From Oscillospiraceae bacterium (GTDB taxonomy: Bacteria > Bacillota_A > Clostridia > Oscillospirales > WRJC01), in contig WRJC01000002.1 of NCBI GenBank assembly GCA_009782405.1, forward strand, positions 62,001 through 126,000: a stretch of DNA of 64,000 nt. Reading direction: 5' to 3'. Each line of letters starts with the position of its first letter. Positions within the stretch are counted from its first letter, which is position 1. The notes beneath the pieces are model-generated. The model saw nothing but the letters and a program-made list of their open reading frames with translations. It was not told where the DNA came from and made no database searches. The translations under genes and the position numbers were made by a program. Positions 26,598-35,687 of this stretch are shown piece by piece.

Positions 26598-27278
26598 GTG
26601 AAACAAGGAATCGATATAAAAAAACTGGCGACAATCGCCACTCTCGGAGCGGTCGCTTTTTTGGCTATGCTCCTCTCGAAGATGTTGCCGCCATTGGTGC
26701 CGTTCCCGCCATTGCAGTATGACTCCAAAGATGTGATCATCTTAATCGGGGGATTTCTATACGGGCCGATCGCCGCCGCCGCCATGTCCGCAATTGTTTC
26801 TTTGGTTGAAATGGTCACGGTGAGCGGAACCGGAATTATCGGCCTGTTGATGAATGTGGTTTCGACTTGTTCGTTTGCTTGCGTGGCCGCTTTTGTTTAT
26901 AAGTACGGCCCTAAAAAAAAGACGCTGCCCGGAGCGGTCGTCGGGCTTCTGATTGGCGTGGTTTCGATGGTTTTTGTAATGATGGCGTATAATTACCTGC
27001 TCACGCCCATATTTACCGGATATCCGCGCGAAATAGTGGCGGGAATGCTGATCCCGGTGTTTTTGCCTTTCAACCTGCTCAAAGGCGGATTAAATGCCTC
27101 TATTGCAATGCTCATATACAAACCGCTGTCAACCGCGTTGCGCAAATTGCGTTTTGTGTCCGTTTCCGATGAAAACGCCGCAAAAACAGGAAAAATAAAC
27201 ATCGGGGTTATATTGGCTTCTTTATTTTTCTCAGCTACTTTCGTTTTGCTTATGCTTGTTTTCGCGGGAGCTATTTAA
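26598..27278 (+). CDS. ECF transporter S-component, RibU-like
   Basis: The product has 226 residues from GTG 26598 with AAAGGA upstream; the frame from 26502 would start in the terminator. Six hydrophobic segments and an N-terminal LATIATLGAVAFLAMLLSK typical of RibU-like S-components are visible. S-components bind a vitamin and share an EcfA/A'/T module encoded elsewhere. Riboflavin is the likely substrate, but the leader has no FMN riboswitch, so another vitamin cannot be excluded. Confidence 0.75.
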   Translation: MKQGIDIKKLATIATLGAVAFLAMLLSKMLPPLVPFPPLQYDSKDVIILIGGFLYGPIAAAAMSAIVSLVEMVTVSGTGIIGLLMNVVSTCSFACVAAFVYKYGPKKKTLPGAVVGLLIGVVSMVFVMMAYNYLLTPIFTGYPREIVAGMLIPVFLPFNLLKGGLNASIAMLIYKPLSTALRKLRFVSVSDENAAKTGKINIGVILASLFFSATFVLLMLVFAGAI

Positions 27279-27320
27279 TGCGTGTTTCAATATGAATTGA
27301 AAAAGGAAGGATGATATAAA

Positions 27321-27917
27321 ATGCCAAAATCAAAATTGTTTGCCTTGTCGCTCGCTTTATCCCTCGTTTTGGCGCTGCCGATATTTTTGGGCCCGTCGAT
27401 TCCGGTGAGCGGGGCGGAATCAAACGCCGCCGCCGGTTCGGCGGACGACCCGCTCGTGACTTTGAGTTATATAAACAAAGTATTCAAGCCTCAAATTGAA
27501 GAATCAATTTTAAAAGCCGCCGAACAAAAAGCCGCCCAAACAGTTGCCGAAAAATTGAAAGATTTCAATCCGGGAGCGGCCACAAACTCGCCTTCACCGA
27601 CGCCGATACAGAACACATACATAATGTCTGACGGAGCTTCGTCTTCCTATGTTACGCTGGAATTGACAAAAGGGCAGAAGCTTCGGGTCAAGGAAGGTTC
27701 GCTTGAGCTCGTGCTGCGCCCCGGAAGCGGCGCCGTGGTCATATCGAATTTCCAGACGCAGGGAATAGCCGATTTGACCACCGGAGAAGAACTCCTCAAC
27801 GGAAAAAGTTTGCCCATAAACCACTCCCTGCTGATTCCGAGAAATGACGGCAGGGGAATTTCGGTAACTTCGGTTATCGCATATGTGATGGTTCGAGGCG
27901 ATTATGAAATATATTAA
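27321..27917 (+). CDS. Exported protein of unknown function preceding SpoIID-like gene
   Basis: The product has 198 residues with a signal peptide to about residue 31. A low-complexity Ala/Lys helix (about 50-80) leads into a beta-rich region (LELTKGQKLRVKEGSLELV...). No known domain is recognised. GGAAGG precedes the start. Its stop overlaps the start of the SpoIID-like gene by 14 bp, so translation is coupled and a joint envelope or spore function is likely. Confidence 0.65.
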   Translation: MPKSKLFALSLALSLVLALPIFLGPSIPVSGAESNAAAGSADDPLVTLSYINKVFKPQIEESILKAAEQKAAQTVAEKLKDFNPGAATNSPSPTPIQNTYIMSDGASSSYVTLELTKGQKLRVKEGSLELVLRPGSGAVVISNFQTQGIADLTTGEELLNGKSLPINHSLLIPRNDGRGISVTSVIAYVMVRGDYEIY

Positions 27918-29679
27918 GTTTTTTGTTTTTGTTTTGGCGTGTTTTTCGATTTTATCTCCGGTTGGGGTGGTCAGCGCCGAAAGCTACGCTTCAAACCCGA
28001 ATATGCGCATTGGCTTGATCTATGACAGCGGAATAGTCGAAAGTTTCCAAAGTTCCGCAGAAAACGGATTTTATTTCGGGAGCGTCAAAGATTCCCCCAC
28101 TTCGGTTTTCGATGTTTTCTTCTATGCAAAAAACGCCAAAATAACGGTGGTGCATATAGCGAATTTGGCCAAAAATTCCGTCGGCGGGTATTATGCGGCA
28201 AACAGCAACATAAAAATCGGCAAATACAACATCGAATTCGAAAAAAAGTTTCCGAATTTTTCCGAAGCTTTCAATTTCATCGACGGGCTCTCCGCGAACG
28301 CATTTCCAAACCCGTTTCCCGCATATATAAACGGCGCGATATCGGTGCGTTTCGGCAATTTTTCGTCCTTGGAAGCGGCGAATTCGCAAATTTCCCAAAG
28401 TTCCAAAAATTCCGCAATTTCGCTCAAAGTGGCGGCGGACTCAAATAAAACCGCTGTGGTCATCAATCCTGAAACAGATTTGATTTTGTTCCAATACGAG
28501 GACGGCGACAACAATTTCGCCGCATCCGCCGCGAATTCGACAAATTTAGCCTATGGGAGCCAAATCGGCGAATTGTCCTCCAACAATACGGCTTACACCG
28601 TTTCTCCTGCAGGAAACGTATATGCGGGCGCCTTGATATACCGCATAAAAAACGCCGGAGTGGAAGTGATATGCCTCATTTCCCTCGATGACTACATAAA
28701 AGGCGTGCTTCCCTATGAAATATCGCCGGTTTGGCATGAAGAAGCGATGAAAGCCTTTTCCATCGCGGTGAGGACATATGCCATAGCTTCTTCGAACAAG
28801 CATTCGGCAAGCGGGTTTATGCTTTGCAATTCCGCGCACTGCCAACTTTATTTGGGTTCGAACAGGGCAAATGACCAAACAAACGCAGCCGTGGATGCCA
28901 CAAAAGATATGGTCATGACTTATGAAAACAAAATCATACAAGCGGTGTACCATTCTTCAAGCGGCGGGGTCACGGAAAACCACAACGACGCTTGGGGCGG
29001 AGATCTGAGATACCCCTATTTGGCAAGCGTCCCGGTACCCCTTGAAAAATACGCCACGCCGGGAAGGTCCAATTCGCTCTGGACCAACAGCGTTTCGCCG
29101 AAAGAGCTTTACGAATATTTGACCGGCGCAAGCCCGCAGGCATCGAGATTTGCAGGCAAGCTAAATTCAAACATAGCAAAAATCGCCATAACCCAGCGTT
29201 CCCCTAATTCAAATTACGCAAAAAGCGTGAGCGTTACCGATGTCAACGGCAACACGGTCCAAATAACCAATTCGGACACGATAAGAAGCACGTTTACCAG
29301 GTATGCCAATAGCGCGAACATGGACATATACAAATCGTTTAAATTTAAAAGCAACTTGATGCCATCAAGCCAAAAAGCGCTGCAGCAGGACATAGAACTT
29401 GGGAAAACGTATATGATAACTGCAAACGGGCTTACGAAATCCATTTCCGGCGACGGGAATCTGAACGTGCTGGCTTCCGGCGGCAAATATGCAATACAGG
29501 CTTATGCGAGCGGGAACGATTTCATATTCGACGGAAAAGGCTGGGGCCACGGCGTGGGTTTGAGCCAGTGGGGGATGCAGGACATGGCCGAAGCGGGAAT
29601 TGCCCATCAAGCGATTTTGAAGACGTTTTACACAGGCGTTTCAATAGAAAAATTGACAACCTTGAATAATGGCGGATAA
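27904..29679 (+). CDS. SpoIID/LytB-type peptidoglycan lytic protein
   Basis: The product has 591 residues: signal peptide (about 1-25), a Ser/Asn-rich N-terminal region with a SPOR-like part (FSSLEAANSQISQ), then a SpoIID domain from about 245. Hallmarks are LDDYIKGVLPYEI (catalytic Glu of lytic transglycosylases), CNSAHCQLYLG (cysteines of the structural site) and the C-terminal GWGHGVGLSQWGMQ. SpoIID cuts glycan strands during engulfment; longer relatives like this one also occur in vegetative cells. It is coupled to the upstream exported protein. Confidence 0.88.
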   Translation: MKYIKFFVFVLACFSILSPVGVVSAESYASNPNMRIGLIYDSGIVESFQSSAENGFYFGSVKDSPTSVFDVFFYAKNAKITVVHIANLAKNSVGGYYAANSNIKIGKYNIEFEKKFPNFSEAFNFIDGLSANAFPNPFPAYINGAISVRFGNFSSLEAANSQISQSSKNSAISLKVAADSNKTAVVINPETDLILFQYEDGDNNFAASAANSTNLAYGSQIGELSSNNTAYTVSPAGNVYAGALIYRIKNAGVEVICLISLDDYIKGVLPYEISPVWHEEAMKAFSIAVRTYAIASSNKHSASGFMLCNSAHCQLYLGSNRANDQTNAAVDATKDMVMTYENKIIQAVYHSSSGGVTENHNDAWGGDLRYPYLASVPVPLEKYATPGRSNSLWTNSVSPKELYEYLTGASPQASRFAGKLNSNIAKIAITQRSPNSNYAKSVSVTDVNGNTVQITNSDTIRSTFTRYANSANMDIYKSFKFKSNLMPSSQKALQQDIELGKTYMITANGLTKSISGDGNLNVLASGGKYAIQAYASGNDFIFDGKGWGHGVGLSQWGMQDMAEAGIAHQAILKTFYTGVSIEKLTTLNNGG

Positions 29680-29705
29680 ATACGAATAAATGCGGAGGAA
29701 TTTTT

Positions 29706-30641
29706 ATGCGGAAGAAAAAAATAACCAAAGCGGTGATACTCGCCGCGGGGCTGGGCACCAGGATGCTGCCAATCGCGAAATCGGTTCCAAAGGAGATGCT
29801 GCCAATCGCCGAAAAGCCCGCAATGCAGTACAACATAGAAGAAGCGGTGGCTTCGGGCGTCACCGACATATTGATAATAACCAACAGGGGAAAAGAAATT
29901 ATTGAAAATTATTTCGACTATTCGCCCGAATACGAATCGCTGCTCGAGCGCAAAAGCGACGAAAGAAGCAAAAAAACGCTTGAAACAATAAAGGAAATCC
30001 CGAATTTGGCAAATATCCACTATATCCGCCAAAAAGAACCGAAAGGGCTCGGACACGCCGTGTTGTGCGCGAAATCTTTTGTGGGCGAAGATGATTTTTT
30101 GGTCATCTACGGCGACGACATAATCATCGGAGCGGTTCCCGCCTGCAAAGAATTGGTGGATGTATACGAAAAGAACGGCGGGGGCGTTTGCGTGGCCGCC
30201 GTCAAAGAAGTCGAACTCGAAAAGGTGAAAATTTATTGTTCGCTCAAGGTAAAATCGGTCGAAAACTGCGCGGACAATACCGAATTTTATGTTTACGACA
30301 TGATCGAGAAACCCAAAACGGAAAAAGAAATTTTTTCGCGTTATGCCATTTTGGGCAGGGTCTTGCTTACTCCGGAAATATTTGCCATCCTCGAGAATCA
30401 AAAACCCGGAACGGGAAACGAAATCCAGCTCACCGATTCCATGAGAACTCTGGTGACTTCGGTTCCCGAAAATGCCCGCGCCAAAATGATCGCCAAAGTG
30501 TTTTCGGGGGAACGCCACGACATGGGTTCGAAACTCGGGTTTTTGCGGGCGAATGTGATAGAAGGGGTGAAAAATCCCGAATTCGGAGAAGATTTCAAAG
30601 AGTTTTTGAAGGAGTTTGCAGCTTCCCTTTTAAACTCGTAA
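29706..30641 (+). CDS. galU: UTP-glucose-1-phosphate uridylyltransferase
   Basis: The product has 311 residues. The nucleotide-binding loop AVILAAGLGTRMLPIAKSVPKEMLP, the YGDDIIIG metal motif, the FVGEDDFLVI strand and the C-terminal ERHDMGSKLGFLRANV are all characteristic of GalU. It makes UDP-glucose for wall glycolipids, teichoic acids and exopolysaccharide, which fits the surrounding envelope genes. It lies 26 nt after the SpoIID-like gene. Confidence 0.93.
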   Translation: MRKKKITKAVILAAGLGTRMLPIAKSVPKEMLPIAEKPAMQYNIEEAVASGVTDILIITNRGKEIIENYFDYSPEYESLLERKSDERSKKTLETIKEIPNLANIHYIRQKEPKGLGHAVLCAKSFVGEDDFLVIYGDDIIIGAVPACKELVDVYEKNGGGVCVAAVKEVELEKVKIYCSLKVKSVENCADNTEFYVYDMIEKPKTEKEIFSRYAILGRVLLTPEIFAILENQKPGTGNEIQLTDSMRTLVTSVPENARAKMIAKVFSGERHDMGSKLGFLRANVIEGVKNPEFGEDFKEFLKEFAASLLNS

Positions 30642-30669
30642 CGAACGCGGGAGAGGAAAACGACAATTT

Positions 30670-31155
30670 ATGGAAAGAATAAGCAAAATAAATTACCATC
30701 TCGACATCGCCGAAACGGTGGCTTCGAGGAGCACTTGCCTGAGAAAAAAATACGGGGCGATAATAGTGAAAAACGACGTCATAATCGCCACGGGGTATTG
30801 CGGCTCCCCGCGAGGCAGGAAAAATTGCTGCGACATGGGGAGCTGCATAAGGGAAGACATGAACATACCCAGGGGCGAAAGATACGAGCTCTGTCGTTCT
30901 GTCCATGCCGAAGCGAACGCCATAATCTCCGCTTCGAGGGAACAGATGCTCGGGGCTGTGATGTATGAAGCCTGCGTGTCCCCTTCCGACAATTCAATAA
31001 TTAGCCCCGTGGACAGTTGCCAGATGTGCAAAAAATTGATAATAAACGCCGGAATAGCGCAAATTTTTTACAGGGATTCAAAAGACGGCTACCACTTCCA
31101 AAACGTCGCAGACTGGATCAGTGACGATGACAGTTTGGGAACGATCGGCTATTGA
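30670..31155 (+). CDS. dCMP deaminase (ComEB-type)
   Basis: The product has 161 residues. The zinc site is complete: HAEANAI (His and catalytic Glu) and SCQMC (two cysteines), plus the second conserved cysteine region NCCDMGSCIRE. It deaminates dCMP to dUMP for thymidylate synthesis. The frame starts at ATG 30670 after GAGAGGAAAA. It is the last rightward gene before a convergent SLH gene 23 nt away; a 6-bp hairpin at 31168-31187 between them is weak. Confidence 0.88.
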   Translation: MERISKINYHLDIAETVASRSTCLRKKYGAIIVKNDVIIATGYCGSPRGRKNCCDMGSCIREDMNIPRGERYELCRSVHAEANAIISASREQMLGAVMYEACVSPSDNSIISPVDSCQMCKKLIINAGIAQIFYRDSKDGYHFQNVADWISDDDSLGTIGY

Positions 31156-31178
31156 TTTGATTTTTGGATTTGGCAAAT

Positions 31179-32939
31179 TTACCAAATTTTCATGAACAGT
31201 CGATACAGAACCATAGCCGCTTCGCCCCTTGTCATCGTGGCGCCCGGATTGAATTTGCCGTCTGTGCGCGGCACTATCAAATCCGCCATCGAAGCTAAAG
31301 CAAAATCTTCGATTCCCCAATCCGGCAATGCGTTTTTATCGGTGAATTTTTTCAAATATTTGTCTATGTCGGCCGGCGTTTTGTATTTCATTTCGCTTCG
31401 AAGCGTCCGCGCGGCTATAGCTATTATCTGTTCTTTTTTTATTTGCAAGTCGGGGGCGAATATCGTCGCGCTCATCCCGTTTATGATGCCGTAGACTTTT
31501 GCCGTGCCTATCGCCCCGAAATACCATTTGTTCCTTTTTACGTCTGTGAATTTTCCGTCTGTGTTTTCGTCGAATCTCGAAACGAGCGTGCGAACTATCA
31601 TCGCGGTTATTTCCGCCCTGGTGATCTCGCCGTCGGGTTCAAAAGTGTGCTGGCTTGTGCCGTTAATTATGCCTTTCGAAGCGAGCATTCTTATTGCTTC
31701 CTGCATTTGATCCGATTTTTTCAATATGTCTCCGAAATCTTTTTTGTTTTCTTTCACTGTGTAGATATCGCTGTACCTGATGCGAGTGTCGATTTTTTTG
31801 GTTTGAGGGTTGTATTTGCCTCCGATCGGAGTCCCGTCGGAACAAAATACCGCTTGATAATTCACATCGCCGGGAGCCGGGTCAAATGAATATTTTATAT
31901 TTTCCGTCAAGTCCTGGCTGAGGGTGACTTTATATTGGACTTCATTTTGCGAAGATGCGACAAATTTTGCATTTGCGAGCATGGTCGACCCCGATGAAGG
32001 CGATGGGTATGCAAATGTATGAATTGCCGGGCTTCCCGATTTTCCCGATGTGATTTTTTCGGTCGTTATGATTAGTTCGTTTGCCCGGATGTCCGTCAAT
32101 ATGACGCAATTTGGAATGCATATCGAATAATCAGGTGTTTGGATTATTATATTTTCCGGAGCCGCCGCCGCAATCGATGGTTTGAGCTTTATCGAAAGTC
32201 TGTCGGATTTTGCGCTTTTGTAAGTCACGGCAGTCCTTATTTCCCGCATAGGTTCGATATCCGCTTCCAAAAATATGCTTTCGGCAAATTCCTTCAATAA
32301 TTTGGCTTGTTCTTGCAAATCTTCCAGCAAAAATTTGGTCAATATGAATTCATCGCCCGTTATTTCCATTGCGGCGCACTTTGCGATTTCGTTTTCCGCA
32401 AAAAGGATCGCCATATCCACTTCGTGCGGCGAAGATTTTTGGTCGGGGGTCATTTCGGCTACATAATCCCAAACGTTTTCGAGGGGGAGCGCCGGAGGCA
32501 AATCAATTTCTTCCGCGATTTCTTCGGTTTCCCCATTTGTTTTTGTTTCGGGGGGCGACCAAATCACCGACGGAACCGTGGGGGCTTCCGTAGTGGTGGT
32601 AGGCTCCGTAGTAGGCGCGATTGTAGTGGGCGGAACCGTCGTGGGCGCGACTGTAGTGGGCGCAATTGTAGTAGGCGCGATCGTCGTGGGCGGAATTGTG
32701 GTGGGCGGTTCCGTGAAAATGATTATATAATACCCGTCTCCATCGGTTATAAAGCAGCTGTCATCATCGGAATACCCACAAATATCGCTCACATATGAAC
32801 CTTCAAAATCAGTCACATATGACGACCCAATAATGTCCCCTTCCATCGATAAAACTGAATTGGAATAAAAAACCAGCATAATCGAAATAATGGCGAAACC
32901 CATCGCAAACAAAAACGCGTCTTTGAAAATTTTTTTCAT
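31179..32939 (-). CDS. SLH-domain surface protein with Thr-Pro linker
   Basis: The product has 586 residues from ATG 32939. An N-terminal membrane or signal segment (about 8-28) is followed by an acidic stretch, then a mucin-like linker of PTTIA/PTTVA pentapeptides (about 82-120). A large middle region (about 150-400) matches nothing I know. Three SLH-like modules lie at the C-terminus (about 410-585; GIINGTSQHTFEPDGEITRAE and similar). It is anchored to the wall and exposed. It is encoded next to the Ser/Thr kinase at 33075, transcribed the same way but with a 135-nt gap. The linker is coded by 15-bp repeats. Confidence 0.8.
   Translation of the reverse strand: MKKIFKDAFLFAMGFAIISIMLVFYSNSVLSMEGDIIGSSYVTDFEGSYVSDICGYSDDDSCFITDGDGYYIIIFTEPPTTIPPTTIAPTTIAPTTVAPTTVPPTTIAPTTEPTTTTEAPTVPSVIWSPPETKTNGETEEIAEEIDLPPALPLENVWDYVAEMTPDQKSSPHEVDMAILFAENEIAKCAAMEITGDEFILTKFLLEDLQEQAKLLKEFAESIFLEADIEPMREIRTAVTYKSAKSDRLSIKLKPSIAAAAPENIIIQTPDYSICIPNCVILTDIRANELIITTEKITSGKSGSPAIHTFAYPSPSSGSTMLANAKFVASSQNEVQYKVTLSQDLTENIKYSFDPAPGDVNYQAVFCSDGTPIGGKYNPQTKKIDTRIRYSDIYTVKENKKDFGDILKKSDQMQEAIRMLASKGIINGTSQHTFEPDGEITRAEITAMIVRTLVSRFDENTDGKFTDVKRNKWYFGAIGTAKVYGIINGMSATIFAPDLQIKKEQIIAIAARTLRSEMKYKTPADIDKYLKKFTDKNALPDWGIEDFALASMADLIVPRTDGKFNPGATMTRGEAAMVLYRLFMKIW
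32589..32714 (-). repeat. 15-bp tandem repeats coding for PTTIA/PTTVA linker
   Basis: Around eight degenerate 15-bp units (minus-strand sense CCNACNACNATNGCN) encode PTT-Ile/Val-Ala/Pro pentapeptides inside the SLH protein. The units differ at third positions, so they are ageing repeats rather than a freshly expanded tract. Copy number may still vary between strains without frameshift, since units are multiples of three. Confidence 0.8.
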
Positions 32940-33074
32940 GTTTGACACCGGCCTTTCTATTTATTTATATTTTTAGCTGTTCACCAAAAATATATCACAT
33001 GCCGGTCTCAATTCAATCACATCCGCTCTCATTTCACTCACAATGCAAAAAAAAATTTTAAAAATACGCGCAAA

Positions 33075-35492
33075 CTAATTGATTTTCCAAATTAACCCTC
33101 TCTTGGGGTCTGTCAAAATTATGCCATGATCCAATACCGCGAAATCCGTGTAGTATCCTTCGGGAAATATCGCCAAATGGGCTTCATATTCCCTTTCTAT
33201 GTTTTCCGTTTCGTATTCCGGAGAGGCTTCGCCGGCAATGCTTATGCAATCCACCGCCGCATTGTTTTCCACTTTTATCATACGCAGCACGTTGAAATCC
33301 CAAACATAAAGCATTCCATCGGAGTATTTTACTTTTTGGGGCATATAGAAAAGCGGGAGCGCCCCGTCGACAAACGCCCTTCTTTTTTCGGAACCCGCAA
33401 AAAATTTCAATTCGCCGTTTTTGTAATATTGTATGAAGCCTTTTTCGGGATTTGCAAAATAAATCTCGCCGTCATCGCCGAAACAAAACGAGCGTGTTCC
33501 TTCCGGGAGCCTGCATGCCGAATAGATTTCTTCCGCGTTGTTCAAATCTATGATTTTGAGATATACTTCTCCCAATCCTGCGCTGCGCTCGATAAAATAC
33601 AATTTGTTTTTGTCGGAGGGCGAAAACCCGAAATCTTCAATCGCCGTATACGCCGCATCGGCCGCGTAAATTTCTTCTGCGGTTCCATCTCCGGAAATTT
33701 TCATGATTCCGTAAAAATAATTCCCCTCTGTATCTTCCCATTCGCCGGTCGATACGTACAATTCGTCCTTGTCGCATCGGACAATCCGGGGGACGATATA
33801 AAACGGATCGATTTCTATGCTCTGGACTGTATTATTTTCGATTTTGCGCAAGACACCCGAATCCGCGAAATATATTGTGCCGTTTTGCGCTATGTCTATG
33901 CTTTCCGGCGATACGAACTCCGCTTCGCCCAAGAGGTTTCCGTCGGTATGCCCGCGTTCCAAAGTGCCTCCGAGAAGTATGGCTTCATGCCCGAATTCGT
34001 AGCGTTGGACAATATCGATTCCCCCATCCATAGCCTCGACCACGTTCACCGCCAGGCTTATGGATTTGTTTCTGTACTTTCCTTGCAACGTGGTTTCTCC
34101 TATATTTAGTCCCAATATTCTGTTTCCGTCAATTTGCGCCACGTTGCCGGTGCCTGTCCATGTGAAATCGTTCGCGCTTAAAACAGTTGTTTTTCCGTCG
34201 GGCGTTTGTTTTTCTATTTTAAGCTCGCTTGTCTGTTGCAAACTCATGGTGATATGCTGCGGCATGGCGACGATCACCGAAACCGCTTCCCGATTGTATA
34301 CATATCCTCCGTAAGCGAAACTGCTTCCCGACAAGATGAAAAAAGCCGCTGCCATCGCTGCCGTAATCCTTCTCAAAAAGACGCTTTTTTGCGTTTTTAT
34401 TTTTTCGTTCCCCAATTTTTGCAGGTCTGCCGAAATTTCGTCTATTGTCCGGTAACGTTCTTTTGGGTTTGTTTTTATGCATTTCAAAATGGTTTCGGCA
34501 AAACCATCCGAAACTGCTTCTTTTGCTTTTTGCAGGTTGCGCACAGTGGGGATTTCGCCTGTCGCCAGCTCGAACAACACCGCTCCGATGCTGAAAATGT
34601 CGGTTCTCGCATCCGGTTCCCAATTTGCGGCTTCTGCGGGCAATTGGCCAAAACGCAGATCGATGATTTTTTTGTATTTAGGGTTCGGAGTTTTCCCGAA
34701 TTGTTCGGGCGCGGCATACTTCGGCGAAACGGCGGCGATGATTTTCGATTTGTCGTTTACGCGCTTCGATATTCCGAAATCGATGGGAACAAGACGGCCG
34801 TGAGTCACCATTATGTTTTCGGGTTTTATATCCAAATGGTATATGGGCGAATCTGGCAAATTGTGCAGATACGAATACACGTCGCAGAGCTGTATCGCCC
34901 AATCCAATACGAGTTGCGGGGCAAACGATTTTTTTGAGTTTGCCGCTTCTTTTATCGTTTCGCTGAGATTTTTTCCCTCTATGTAGCTCTCCACGAGATA
35001 AATCCCGTTTTCGTCGGTCAAAATGTCTATTATTTTCGGCAAACCCGTATGGTAAAGGTTTTTGAGCTTTTCGTGTTCATACGAAACATTCCCTATTTCA
35101 TGGGTGACAAATTTGATTATGCATTTGTTGTTCAATTTCAAGCTGCGGCCCAAAAATACCTTGCTCATCGGGCCGGAATAGATCGTTTCTTCGATAACAT
35201 ACAATCCTTCGAGAGTTTCCGGGGAAAAAGCGTTTTTCGGTTCCGCCTCATCGCCGCAAGGTATGTATTCGGTGGAAACCGCGTTTTCAGAAAATGCGGA
35301 TTTTGGTTCGTTTAAATCAGTCGAAACGAATTTCTCGCCTATTTTTTCCATATTTTCCATTTCGTCCAAATCGCTTTCGTTTTGCTTGATTTTTTTATTT
35401 TTTTTTGCCGAACTGAAAAGATATATGAAAGCCACGGCGGAAAGGCCGGCTCCCGCCGCCCCTATTATGAAAAGCATTGTGTCCATATGCAT
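33075..35492 (-). CDS. Transmembrane Ser/Thr protein kinase with outer Ig-like and beta-propeller region
   Basis: The product has 805 residues. Transmembrane segment 1 (about 8-27) is followed by an acidic spacer and a kinase domain (about 95-350). Visible kinase motifs are CIIKFV (ATP lysine), HLDIKPENIM (catalytic Asp221), IDFGISK (DFG) and APEQFG. The glycine loop is irregular (IYSGPMSKVFLG). Transmembrane segment 2 (about 377-397) is followed by a Big_2-like domain (about 400-490) and six or so NHL-like repeats (about 500-800; e.g. SPESIDIAQNGTIYFADSG). The PASTA repeats of PknB are absent, so the outer propeller probably senses a ligand. The start has AAAGGG 7 nt upstream. No phosphatase gene is adjacent. 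Confidence 0.85.
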   Translation of the reverse strand: MHMDTMLFIIGAAGAGLSAVAFIYLFSSAKKNKKIKQNESDLDEMENMEKIGEKFVSTDLNEPKSAFSENAVSTEYIPCGDEAEPKNAFSPETLEGLYVIEETIYSGPMSKVFLGRSLKLNNKCIIKFVTHEIGNVSYEHEKLKNLYHTGLPKIIDILTDENGIYLVESYIEGKNLSETIKEAANSKKSFAPQLVLDWAIQLCDVYSYLHNLPDSPIYHLDIKPENIMVTHGRLVPIDFGISKRVNDKSKIIAAVSPKYAAPEQFGKTPNPKYKKIIDLRFGQLPAEAANWEPDARTDIFSIGAVLFELATGEIPTVRNLQKAKEAVSDGFAETILKCIKTNPKERYRTIDEISADLQKLGNEKIKTQKSVFLRRITAAMAAAFFILSGSSFAYGGYVYNREAVSVIVAMPQHITMSLQQTSELKIEKQTPDGKTTVLSANDFTWTGTGNVAQIDGNRILGLNIGETTLQGKYRNKSISLAVNVVEAMDGGIDIVQRYEFGHEAILLGGTLERGHTDGNLLGEAEFVSPESIDIAQNGTIYFADSGVLRKIENNTVQSIEIDPFYIVPRIVRCDKDELYVSTGEWEDTEGNYFYGIMKISGDGTAEEIYAADAAYTAIEDFGFSPSDKNKLYFIERSAGLGEVYLKIIDLNNAEEIYSACRLPEGTRSFCFGDDGEIYFANPEKGFIQYYKNGELKFFAGSEKRRAFVDGALPLFYMPQKVKYSDGMLYVWDFNVLRMIKVENNAAVDCISIAGEASPEYETENIEREYEAHLAIFPEGYYTDFAVLDHGIILTDPKRGLIWKIN

Positions 35493-35620
35493 AATTGCGC
35501 CCTTTTAAATCATTTTTCCGATGTATTTAATATACGATATTTTTTGCGTTATGTCAAGAGTTTTTTTGAAAAAAACGAATAAAAACAAATTGTGAATTTT
35601 TTTTATTTTTTTGCATTATA

Positions 35621-35649
35621 TTGACTATCTCGCAATACTGTGGTAAAAT
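35621..35649 (+). promoter_or_regulatory. Sigma-A promoter of the O-acetylation operon
   Basis: TTGACT (35621-35626), a 17-nt spacer and TAAAAT (35644-35649) lie 38 nt upstream of the MBOAT start, in the 195-nt divergent gap with the kinase gene. Confidence 0.65.
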
Positions 35650-35687
35650 AAAAAAGCAGCGATGAAACTGTAATGAAAGAGGAATTT

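Noticed and set aside
31168..31187. Hairpin between dCMP deaminase and the convergent SLH gene
   Set aside because: The stem is only 6 bp of A/T-rich sequence and overlaps the SLH stop codon; too weak to call a terminator.
32589..32714. Short repeats that could suggest a CRISPR array
   Set aside because: The units are 15 bp, contiguous without spacers, and encode an in-frame Thr-Pro linker.
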